Below are positions 41,176 through 51,900 of a stretch of 64,000 nt of DNA, in pieces. The translations under genes and the position numbers were made by a program. Numbering within the stretch: position 1 is the stretch's first letter; each line of letters begins with the position of its first letter. Origin of the DNA: Ephydatia muelleri. Taxonomy: Eukaryota; Porifera; Demospongiae; Spongillida; Spongillidae. The notes under the pieces were generated by a model. It was given only the letters and a program-made list of their open reading frames with translations. It did not search any database and had not been told where the DNA came from. The DNA is taken from NCBI GenBank assembly GCA_013339895.1, contig JABACO010000003.1, positions 2,962,812-3,026,811 on the forward strand, in the 5' to 3' direction.

Positions 41176-42333
41176 TTGTGTATGTGTGTGCTCACACACT
41201 TTCAGCAGTATACACCTTCACAAGGCTAACCATTAACCACTGTCATCTCCACTGACTCTATAGGTTCAGTCCATCATTCAAAGTCGTATCAGCAACAGCA
41301 ACATCACATCGGCTTACAACGCATCTAGCAGTTCTATTGATGCCAAAGCCATTGTAACAGCTTGGAACTTCATACAACAAAAGGTGGGTGGAGGGAAGGT
41401 GTGGTCATGGGTCAGAAGAGGTGGTCATGGGTCAGAAGGGGTGGTCATGGGTCAGGAGGGGTGGTCATGGGTCAGGAGGTGTGGTCATGGGTCAGGAGGC
41501 GTGGTTATGGGTCATCCCCTCTCCTCTCAGTTTGAATGCTGTGGTGTCAATGGATCCGCTGACTGGAAATACGGTATTCCTAACTCCTGTTGCAAGAGCT
41601 GTGCATCTGCAAACTTCATCACAGGGGTCAGTTCATTGTCCTCGTCCCCAGACCTTCCATTGTGCTCACCTTCTACATGTATCCACTTGACTAATGGTTT
41701 TCATTGGGTACTCTACTTTAACTTTATTGTTCACAGAATTGCACCACTCCTGTTGGATGTAATCCTCCGCCGGCGGATGGCATATACACAGTGAGTGCAT
41801 GCATCCACTTCCTCCCATTCGGTGTGTGCGAGTGTGCACATGCTGCGATATGTTTCTATTTGATGCACGCTTTCTGTCTTGCAGGTTGGATGTCAGACTG
41901 CCCTCGTCGATTTCTTCAAGAAGTATCTCATCATCGTGGCGGCCATAGCTATTGCATTCATCGTCTCTGAGGTAATGTCTCCTGGCTTGGATGAGTGTCC
42001 TGTGTCCTTTAAACTTGGGTCCCTTTTAAAACTGTGCATGCTTGTTCTGTCTCTGAAAGATTGATAGTCTTCAATAAGGCTTGACGGAAGGACACTACTT
42101 CAAAGCATTTTGGTTTATTGGAAATGTGTGATAATTATTACATCATTAGATGATAGTGTGTGTTTGGGGAACATACTGGTGGGTTATGGTGATTACAGTT
42201 TAAACCTCTCTCCTCCCCATTCTCCATTTCCTTTCTCCTCTTGATTCATCCTCTTCCCCACACACACTCTTAGCTTGTGGTCGTTTTGATGGCATTCTGC
42301 CTACTGTGCTGTAGCAAGGCTGAGAAAGATTAG
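39451..42333 (+). CDS. Tetraspanin C, right copy
   Basis: Exons: 39451-39510, 39617-39823, 41038-41112, 41264-41383, 41531-41626, 41737-41790, 41885-41971, 42274-42333; 252 aa. TM1 is split over exons 1-2 (ITFILFQLLFI, AVLIGVGAWVGV), TM2 is in exon 2 (YVIVACGCIVIAI), TM3 in exon 3 (YIIATLSILGL), TM4 in exons 7-8 (YLIIVAAIAIAF, LVVVLMAFCLLCC). The large loop has FECCGV, then PNSCCKSC, a further pair of Cys, and VGCQ before TM4. The Cys cluster at the end of TM4 probably carries palmitate. The very short exon 6 (18 codons) is Pro-rich. Tail CCSKAEKD. Confidence 0.93.
39878..40053. mobile_element. MITE-like repeat with poly-G and poly-C flanks, right copy
   Basis: TAGTCTCGTTTCCAGATCC end, about 37 G, inner inverted motif, GGGTCTGGGAACGGGAGTA end, then about 40 C. 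In intron 2 of tetraspanin C. Homopolymer lengths differ strongly from the left arm. Confidence 0.6.
40643..40840. repeat. 30-bp VNTR, about 6.5 copies
   Basis: Same unit as 10568-10672 with about three more copies. Frames in this repeat read through as Asp/Pro/Arg patterns on both strands and are not genes. Confidence 0.93.
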
Positions 42334-42527
42334 AACCAGACAGACCTTTGAGACTACATACAGAGATATTGTATCATGAGTGATTTTAATACGAGATAAT
42401 GTTCACTGCGGTTGTAACCCCCACCCCCCATGCCAGTAGTCATTAACTGTATATCATCATCATCACTATGGCAACGCAATCAGTGCTATGCATGTACATG
42501 TACCAGCATGTTGGGTTGTACTCCTTA

Positions 42528-42576
<49 letters not shown>

Positions 42577-42673
42577 GGAAGATAAGAAACACACTTCAAA
42601 TTGTAGCGTCAATCAAAAAAATCAATGGCACAGCATTTGAGAGCAATCATTGGAAGGCGCAGGACAAGGTAAT

Positions 42674-44680
42674 TCAGACGGTCACTGACTTCTTACGTCT
42701 TCGAACAACCAAATTGCAAGCACACAGTCCAATCGTTATGCAGATCCCCGCTATCTATTGAGGGGGGGGGGGGGGGGTTAAAGATGTACACTCTTCCCCA
42801 CTGGACTACCTCAATCACGCCAAAAGCTATTCCGATGCCCCCAAGTAGAGCCAGTTCCCTTCTGAGATACCCTGGTAGTGTGGTATTGCACCCCTGTGGG
42901 AGGGAGCAAGTGGGTGGAGTCATGAGAGAATGGGTGGAGGGAGCTCCGGGTCGTACACACACCTGAGCCCAAATGGTCTGGGCACTCTGCAGCACACACA
43001 AGCTGCTCGTTTGATTGGAGCACAGGCAAGAGGCAGGGTAGTGACCTGAGGAGTTCCCATAGTAGACAGTGTTTGTCCAATCATCTGGTGATAGGTAGCC
43101 ACAGCACCTAGCCTGTTCAGTAACAATGGGTAATGGGTACACAGGAAAAGGACTAGAACATTATACCCTTCCCCCCCTCTCCTCCCCACCCCTCTCCTCC
43201 CCTCCCCTCCCCCCTCTCCTCCCCTCCCCTCCTTCCCCTCTCTCTGCTCCTTCACACACCTCTCCAAACTTTGGGTGAAACATGAATCAGAGGGGATCAA
43301 GGTACAAAGGTAATATGGCATCATCATTTTATAATTATCCTGTGTGTAGAGAAGGGGAAATGGGTACAATGTCTTTACAGGACAACATTGTTGCACAATA
43401 AGTGTTGAGTTAAAGTCTACAGTCTACAGGGTCATCATTTTAAAATGAGTTCCTTAAAAATAGCACAGATTAATTATGACTTTGAATGCATAGCAGCTGT
43501 GTTAGTTTCTCAGAAGCCAAGAAGAGAAACCTTTGAACATGCTGTCAGACCAAACAGTGCAGGAGTTTAGACAAAGCCATAATGGTACAGTTGCACAATT
43601 CTAACAAGTACTAACAAGTAATCGAAGTTCTTGTGAGATGCAGGGATGTGTGTGAATGCCTTGTGTGTTGTGTGTGTGTGTGTGTGTGAGAGTGCCTTGT
43701 GTATATGTGCGTGTGTGAGAGTGCCTTGTGTGTGTGTGTGAGAGTGCCTTGTGTGTGTGTGTGAGAGTGCCTTGTGTGTGTGTGTGTGTGTGTGTGTGTT
43801 ATGTATATGCAAGGGATAAACTTACACTTCTTTGGAAAAAATCAATGAAACCATTCACATCGCTACGGTAATCTTTGCTGGTCTCATTTCTGTATGCCAT
43901 AAGCGCATCAGTGAACCTGTTCTGCACTACGAAAGACTGGTTGGTGCATTGGGATATGTTAATGCACGCACAGAAGGCAACACAATCGTGAGGGGTCGTG
44001 CCCAGATACATGCACAGGTGCTCGGACCTACCACTTGCTTTTGGTAAACAAAGCCAAGAATCCCAGCTGTGATCTCTAGGGCCACAATCACTAGCATAAT
44101 ACCGATGTACTGAGTGGGAGGGGGAGGAGGAGAGGGAGGGGGAGGAGAAAGAGGGGAAGGAAAAGTGGAGGGAGAGAGAAAGAGTGGAGGGAGGGGGGAG
44201 GGAGGAGGGAAGAGGGGAGGGAGGGAGGAAGGAGAGGGGAGGAGGGAAAAGGAAGAGAGGGAGGAGAGGGAGATGAAGGGAAGATTAACATAGACGCATA
44301 GAGAACCGCATCATAGGAATGTACACATACAATGGAGAGTAGCAAGTTGAAGAGACCTGCCGCTCCTACCAGCCCAATACCAGCGATGAGAACAGTGATC
44401 ACCCCGGCAACCAGAAGCAACACGGCTCCTGACGCATATTTCGTGCCGGTGATGAACGCGAAGTCAACCTGCGTTACGAGGAGATATATCGCCAGCGCAA
44501 GCAACGCCAATCCGACCAGCTGCAGCAAGAAACGTGCACCGGTTATATAACTAGCTTTTGGCTATACCCGAGCGGCCGGGAAGGAAACTAAATAATGTAA
44601 CTGTTTACCACAAATGCCGCGTCGATGATGATCAGGACACATCTCCAGAATTGCAAGCAGCAGTTCAGGGCCTTTGCCAT
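42674..44680 (-). CDS. Tetraspanin B, right copy (clean frame)
   Basis: Mirror of 6664-8737 and the better copy: exon 3 reads YIGIMLVIVALE without the extra base of the left arm. Predicted 249 aa from the ATG at 44678-44680 (MAKALNCC) to the stop at 42674-42676. One residue differs from the left copy (LQSAQ against LQGAQ). The C run upstream of the last exon is about 17 here and longer in the left arm. Confidence 0.92.
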
Positions 44681-45092
44681 CTTAGGCGCCTCTCAGTCCG
44701 CTGACAGAAATGAACTGTCGCGTGGCTAATTGACATTCGTGTCACCGGCCGGCCGTGGTTTAATTTTGGGCGGGAAATTTGTGGGAAACATCTTTTATAG
44801 TACATGTATACGAGACGTTGATTGAAAGACAATAGTGGTTTTAAAAAGGTTTATTCGAATGGGACCAGGTAAATGTACTAGACCTATGTATTAGTTCATT
44901 TTCCAGGTGTCCCATTACAGTCATACCTTGTTCAGTTCCCTGCTTTATACACCATCGTTTCGATTCTAACTGTCTCGTATAGTAATTTTTTTAATTTACG
45001 TGTTCCCCCCCCCCCCCCCCCCACTCCCAACTTTTGAGGGTGAAAAGGTTTGCGAATTTGGGAAGGTCTGTGAAAGTTTTCCCCATGGATTT

Positions 45093-45127
<35 letters not shown>

Positions 45128-45281
45128 CTTTATCCCCGACAGATTCGAGATGCAAGTCTTTCTTCACTTCTGCTTCAGTCAGCCACAATGCCGACCTCTT
45201 TACTGCAACAGAGATGTAAGAATATACCTGGGCAAGTGGCATCCCACACTGACCGTGATTCCAAGGGACTATTCCATGCGG

Positions 45282-45774
45282 AGCAGTTGGAACACTGGCC
45301 TTCCTTAGGAGCAGTTGAACACTGGCCTTCCTTAGGAGCAGTTGAACACTGGCCTTCTTAGGAGCAGTTGAAACACTGGCCTTCCTTAGGAGCAGTTGAA
45401 ACACTGGCCTTCCTTAGGAGCAGTTGAAACACTGGCCTTCCTTAGGAGCAGTTGAAACACTGGCCTTCCTTAGGAGCAGTTGAAACACTGGCCTTCCTTA
45501 GGAGCAGTTGGAACACTGGCCTTCTTAGGAGCAGTTGAAACACTGGCCTTCCTTAGGAGCAGTTGGAACACTGGCCTTCTTAGGAGCAGTTGAAACACTG
45601 GCCTTCCTTAGGAGCAGTTGAAACACTGGCCTTCCTTAGGAGCAGTTGGAACACTGGCCTTCTTAGGAGCAGTTGAAACACTGGCCTTCCTTAGGAGCAG
45701 TTGGAACACTGGCCTTCCTTAGGAGCAGTTGAAACACTGGCCTTCCTTAGGAGTAGTTGGAACACTGGCCTTCC
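45282..45774. repeat. 28-bp VNTR, about 17-18 copies
   Basis: Expanded counterpart of 5805-6064, roughly twice as many units. 27- and 28-bp units alternate in a pattern that could be used to align alleles. Confidence 0.93.
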
Positions 45775-46946
45775 TATAGGAACTGATCTGAAGCAGGCAA
45801 CTGGCGAGGTTTGTGCCTGCTCCCATCTTCTGCAACGTCTGTCAGTCGTGATCCTAATACTGAATGGCACTTCTGTGCTGGGTACTTTGCAGCAGGTCTG
45901 TACAAATGACCTCTTCATTTAACTTTGTTTTATTGTACGCTTTCTTTCTTATGTGTTTGTCTATTATTATTAATTATAATACCTTACAATGGTGGCTTGG
46001 TATTGGGGTGGCCAAGGCATCTACTGTCCATCCCATTCTATGGACCAATTGGGGCCACCGCACTTTGCCAAGCATCCGTGATGGTGATGTGGTCACTGCC
46101 GTGCTCCAGGGAAATAAGGTGGGTGCTCAAACTCTTCCCGCTGTCCGTCTGTACGCATCCATTCTCTTCACACACCCACCTGCATCACCTGTGGTCCTCA
46201 TCTTCCCAACTACCTTTAGAACTGACTCTACTCCCACCTTCAGTATCGATGTCATCTTTTTGTCCTCAAATCAATCCTCATCTGTACCAGTCTTCCTCAA
46301 GCACACTTACATCGCCACCATCTACCCCTTTATCTTCTCCTAATTCCCTTCCCAACCTTCAAGTCCAGTTCTATTCTCTCCGCCAGAAGAGCTGAACCTG
46401 CTCTGTGCATCTTTAAAGCAGCAGCCCCTTGTAACCACAAGCCCCTACTCAGGCAACTCCCCTCTCCCCTCACACCACACACCTTCAGGTGCATTCATTA
46501 GAAAGAGATGTCTTGTGGTTGGTTGCCTGCTCAGGTTGCCCTGTCCATGTGGCGCATGTCACTCCACTCTAAAGGAGCTCTCCCTGGGGCGTACCACCAG
46601 AATGGTTGGGACCACGATCTGTTTGTTGCCCCTGATGTTTCGAGTCAGTGGCCAACTCCAGACAAGCCGCTCATCTCCGTCAATATTCTCAGAGGGAGAT
46701 ATGCACCAGTCCTCCCTCACCTGCCTATTTCCACCCCACCACTGGAGGCCACTGCAGGATCTGTGTCTACTTTTGAAGCAGGTGTGCCAACTCAATCATC
46801 CTACTGTGGCCTTTATCCTGGCTAAAGCAAGAGCTCTGTCATCGAGAGGTGTAATCATTTGGAATTCTGAGGAGGCTTGGTTGAATTTATGTATGCTTCC
46901 TAAATGTGTCCTCAAATCCTTGCTGTGCAAACAATATAACATCTCA

Positions 46947-47001
<55 letters not shown>

Positions 47002-47545
47002 ACACATTGAATCGCTTTGCAATATGTGGTTGAACAACTACCTTGCAATCCTTTGGGCAATATGATAGCAAAGAGTCATGCAATCAGCAACAGCTCCACA
47101 GAGATGCCCATGCATCCACTAATTATAGAGCGCTAATTAATTCTGCAGTCTCCTTTGGTCGTTCAGGAGAGATGGGTATAGCTTGCTATCTTCAGTGGGA
47201 TTGCACCAAACAATGACACGACCTGGCGCTTGTTACTGGACAAGCATCCAACCTGCCCACCTCCAGGAACACCAAACAACACCTTTGAACCTGTACTTAA
47301 CACAGCCTTTGACATCCTTACTATTGTGCGATCCTTCCCCAAAGGCACCTTTCAGGCCTTTCCGCTCAGCACTTGCTTAGTGGTGCATCCTCTCCACACA
47401 TGTCTGTGATTGCCCTGAACATAAATAAGGAAGGATGTCCCCAATGTCCTGCAGGATGAGCTGCATCTTCAAATGATATTTTCATCCTGGCAAGTAATTT
47501 TTAATAGTGAGTGAATGGTGAATACAATACACAAGTTGTTACCTT
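45775..47545. other. Unassigned region, right copy
   Basis: Mirror of 4045-5804. Frames at 45864-46343, 45925-46395 and 46508-46825 stay open without indels in both arms, which is slightly more than expected by chance given the indel rate elsewhere, but I recognise no family. A CA repeat at 46950-47006 is longer than in the left arm. Confidence 0.4.
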
Positions 47546-47547
47546 CA

Positions 47548-47630
47548 TGGGGCAGCAGCAGTCATGGGGCAGCAGCAGTCATGGGGCAGCAGCAGTCATG
47601 GGGCAGCAGCAGTCATGGGGCAGCAGCTTT
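47548..47630. repeat. 17-bp VNTR, about 5 copies
   Basis: Contracted counterpart of 3786-4044 (about 15 copies). Confidence 0.95.
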
Positions 47631-47798
47631 CGGTTAGTCTCCCTTGTTTACAGCATTCTAAATACTAGGAACATTTTAGAATTTAATAATAGTACTAATT
47701 ATTCAGCATTATTCATTTCCATATATGCAAGCAACAGCCATTCCCTTACGAAGCAGCATAATTCCTTTCTTCGAATGTTTACAAATATTTGCAACAGT

Positions 47799-47907
47799 AC
47801 ACACACATGCACACACACACACACACACACACACATGCACACACACACGCACACACACACACACATACACACACACACGCACACACACACACACGCACAT
47901 ACACACA

Positions 47908-47947
<40 letters not shown>

Positions 47948-47991
47948 ACACACACGCACACACACACACACACACACCACACGCACATACA

Positions 47992-48038
<47 letters not shown>
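47799..48038. repeat. (CA)n microsatellite, right copy
   Basis: Interrupted CA repeat, longer than and differently interrupted from the left arm. Confidence 0.95.
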
Positions 48039-48040
<2 letters not shown>

Positions 48041-48213
48041 GGAACCATAGCTTCCACCAGCAGCCAGCATGACCACCAGTTTCTTCTCCCTCCTGTGCAG
48101 AACAACACTATCTTCCACACTTTTTGCACTGCTATGGTATCACCTCCCACTAGTGTGATGTATGGTCATGAAGTGGGGTGTGGTCACTAGTGGGGTCAGG
48201 GCGTGTAGTATGT

Positions 48214-48337
48214 AGTCTCGTACCCAGACCCTGATTCCCACAGCTGCGGGTGGATTACATCGTGAAAGAAAAACTTTTCACGTAGCGGTGATGTAATACA
48301 TCCGCTGCTGTGAAAACATGGGTCTGGGTACGAGACT
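48214..48337. mobile_element. Foldback MITE with AGTCTCGTACCCAGACC ends, right copy
   Basis: Counterpart of 3153-3284 but 8 bp shorter; the inner arm GTAGCGGTGATG is lost on one side (ATTACATCGTGAAAG), so its hairpin is less perfect. Confidence 0.75.
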
Positions 48338-48375
48338 ATGTAGTATGGGTGACAGTGTTCCTTAGTAATCCTTAC

Positions 48376-48426
48376 AGGTTCGTCGGATCAGAGAAGTTGC
48401 AGTGGCTTTCATCAGTTCTTCCAACT
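48376..48426 (-). CDS. Small candidate 5' exon, right copy
   Basis: Same 51 bp and the same splice sites as 3074-3124, while the adjacent upstream intron differs (GTAATCCTGTCTA present here only). Conservation of the splice sites next to changed sequence is mild support for a real exon. Confidence 0.3.
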
Positions 48427-48518
48427 CTGTAAGTAGACAGGATTACTAGTGAATCAATTGACAGCGCTAGCGTTTCGTGCGATGCGACTCGAATGCTATA
48501 CCATGCAATTACCGACTG

Positions 48519-48541
48519 TGACGTCAGCTCAATCTGATTGG
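48519..48541 (-). promoter_or_regulatory. CRE plus CCAAT box, right copy
   Basis: TGACGTCA at 48519-48526 and the complement of CCAAT at 48537-48541, same spacing as in the left arm. Confidence 0.5.
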
Positions 48542-48966
48542 TTTTTAGCTCCCCAGAGAAACCCAGAAATAATACTGACATTAGACACTACTCTATTATC
48601 TATGCATTAGATAATATCCGTAAGAAGGCCTACTTTTTAGGGCTCTATCTCTACTTCTGATTACGCGTCAGCCAAAACCTGCATTCTTAGTTAGCCCATC
48701 GCACGTTTGACTTTTCAGTCGGAGATAGGCAGTTGGTATAGTAATATTTCTTTGTTCGGTCGCAGAATTGGAGTGTTAGTGAAAAGAAACAATCTGTCTT
48801 GTTACAGGCGAGGGCGGGAAGATGCGCAATCATAATTATGAGCTGTTGGATTGCCGGCATTCATTCCTGACCAAATAAAGGTAGACTCGGTTTGGAGATG
48901 ATATTTAATTAATCTTGGCACGGGTTCGCGCATGCGTTATACATTGGGTGTGTCTGCTCGTTGCAA

Positions 48967-51900
48967 ATGGCCACGGAGTTGAGCTGCGGCGCGAAGTGTT
49001 TTCGCATTTTGTTTATCATCTTGAACAGCCTTTTCTTCGTAAGCTGTTAGCGGGACGTTTACCTGTTTCGCCGGCTTGTTGTGTTTACATTTGCCGTTGA
49101 ATCGCAGCTGATCGGGCTAGCTATCCTTGCGCTCGGCATCTGGTTGTTGGTGATCGGATCTAATCTTAGCTTCCTAACGGGCAACAGCTATGCCAGTGGC
49201 GCTGCAGTGGTCGTCGTGATTGGGGTGGTGACGGCCATCATATGCCTGCTGGGGTGCGTGGCGGGGATCGCGCTCCGGAAGGTTCTTCTCGTCGTGGTAA
49301 GACAGCTGAAACCGCTGTCACGTGACAGTCTTTTCATCTCTTTTCTCCCCCCCCCCCCCCCCCCCCCCCCCCCCTTATCCCATTGCAGTTCTTGTTGTTC
49401 TTGGTACTACTGCTCGTCCTAGAGATTGCAGCCGCTGTGCTGGGATTTGTGTTCAGGGCTCAAGTGGGACGGCTACTTTCACGTGACCTATGTTGTGTAA
49501 CTTCCCCCCCCCCCCCCTTTTTAGGCCAACGACTATGTGAGGACAAATTTTGAATCTGCGGTCAAGGGGTACACAAACGCAACTACTGACGCCACTATTT
49601 TTGTGAACGCGGTGCAGAATCTGGTGAGACATATCTCTTCTCCTTGTCTGCGTGTGGGTTTAATTCCTCCGACCCCTCCCTCCTCCCTTTCAGTTCAAGT
49701 GTTGCGGTGTGGACAACTACACCGACTATTTCAATACCAATGGCGTTTGCAATATCAGCAGATGTAGCTTCCCGGGTAGCTGTGCGTGTAACGGGGCGGG
49801 CTGCGTCACCTTCAACTCCAGCCAGGTGTGTCCAGCAGCCTGGAACAACAACGCCTGCGGAAACTTTCAACCCCAACAAACGGTGTATAAGCAGGTAGGG
49901 TAGTGTTAAGTTGTATAGTGTCACCATTTGGTGACAATAAGAAAGGTAGTGTCACCAAATGGTGACACTAAGTTTAATGATATATAGCTTTATGAAACAA
50001 GCAAATGTTAAGTAAAAACTGGAACAAAACAGTAGAAGAATGATTGGACAACACAGTATACAAATTTTTTTTTAACTGATGCAAAGGCATGAATAGTATA
50101 TTAAATCAAAGTGAAGGAAAAAGTTGGAAAAGTATAATGAGGGAATACATTATTCACTGTTTTATCAAGGCTACCACAAGGTAGGTGCACAAAAACAACT
50201 GTTGTTTTTAACAAAGTAGATTCAACATTTCTAGTCATTTTCTGCGTTTCCTTGATGGAATCCCATTATTAATATGCTCTTCCCAGCATTTGCGACCACT
50301 TGAATGCCGACAAAATGTACCAGCGTCAACACCACAATAAGTACAGTACATATCAGACAAGCTCGTCTCTCTTTCAAGACCTTTGCGTGAACACATTACA
50401 CAGCGCTTCCTTTTATCATGACCGAAAAATGCTGGTCTGTGCTCAGTAGATTGAGAAAATGTCCTTTTTTCTGGTAGCACAACAGTCAATGGATTCATTA
50501 GAAGTGCTTTGACAAGCATTTGACGCATTTCTACATGGGTAGTTTTACTATGTGCCTGTGGAAAGAAGTATGCCATGCTTCGATATATATTTGCATCTAT
50601 AAGTGACATCATTCCAGAAAATAGAGGAAGATTAGGACGTTCTTGAACTTTTAAGTGATGTTCCCAGCCATTCTTACCACCACCTACTTTACAATGATTA
50701 AAAGCATCAACTGCTCCATATGAATCATACCATAATTCTACAATATCAGGTCTTGGTATTTCTTTCCCACATGGTCTAATATAAGGTGTCCCTGCAGGGG
50801 CACTAGAGCTTGCAGTTGAAAGAAGAGTTAACTTATGGTGAGAGCTTGACCTCCACTGAACAGCATGAAGAACTACATTATCATCAAGGATATTGACATG
50901 TGCAGAAGCTACTGCACCAGCCTCATTCATGCACCTAGCCTCGAGATCTTCTCGGGGGTAGTTTTTGTGGGCAGTCTTCACAACACCAAGGCTGTCTAAC
51001 CCTCGTCTCTTCAATTCAGTTGCAGTTTTTACAGATTGAAACCACGAATCTATGAACACAAGGCGATGACTTTCAAAGTAGGGTTCCAATAAACGAAGAG
51101 TAGTAGCAGTTGTAGCCCCAAACTCTGCAAAGTATTTCAGCTGTCGGGTAATCTCTTTTCCCTCATTTAATTCAAAATTAGTACAAATGCCACTTTCCTT
51201 ATCTACAACAGTCCATAACTCGTGTCCCCAAGGTTCAGGCTTTCGCCTAATGTATATAACACAATCAGCTGCTTTAAAATTCTTGTTTCTGATCATTGAT
51301 TCATCCAAAATAATGTTGCGACCAGGTATCAAGGCACACTGAAAACATGTTTTAACAGCCAATAACCATTCACGCCAGTACCGCAGCTTATCATTTGGTA
51401 GTCCATTGTTTCCAAGAGTTAGATACTTACAAATCAGTTCAAACCTTCTCCACTGGATAAACCGTCCTAAATTAGCTGCAGGAAATATTTCATCACCCAT
51501 CCAATGCCAATAACGACGACGACTACCACCCAAAGGGTAGCATATCATAAAGCAAATAGCTCCAAGAAAAGTCAGAAATTCACCAATGGTTAACGGACTT
51601 GTCCACTCGTCATCAAGCTCAGCTGCCAAATTTGTCTGAGGAATGATGCACTCTTCGGCAAAAGCAATAGGAAAGTATTTTGTAAATAAAATCCAAATCA
51701 GTGAGGTATCAACTGAGCTGTCGTTATACTGAAGCTCACCACACCGAAGTTTTGGCTTGATACTGGGGTACATCACCGAGCGGGGGTCTTCAAGTATTGG
51801 CTCAAAAACCCAAGGTAGAACGTTACTAGCAGAGGTTATGGGGTTAGAACTATCCATTTCTTCCTGCTCTTCTCCTTCTTCCTGTTCGATCTCATCGTCG

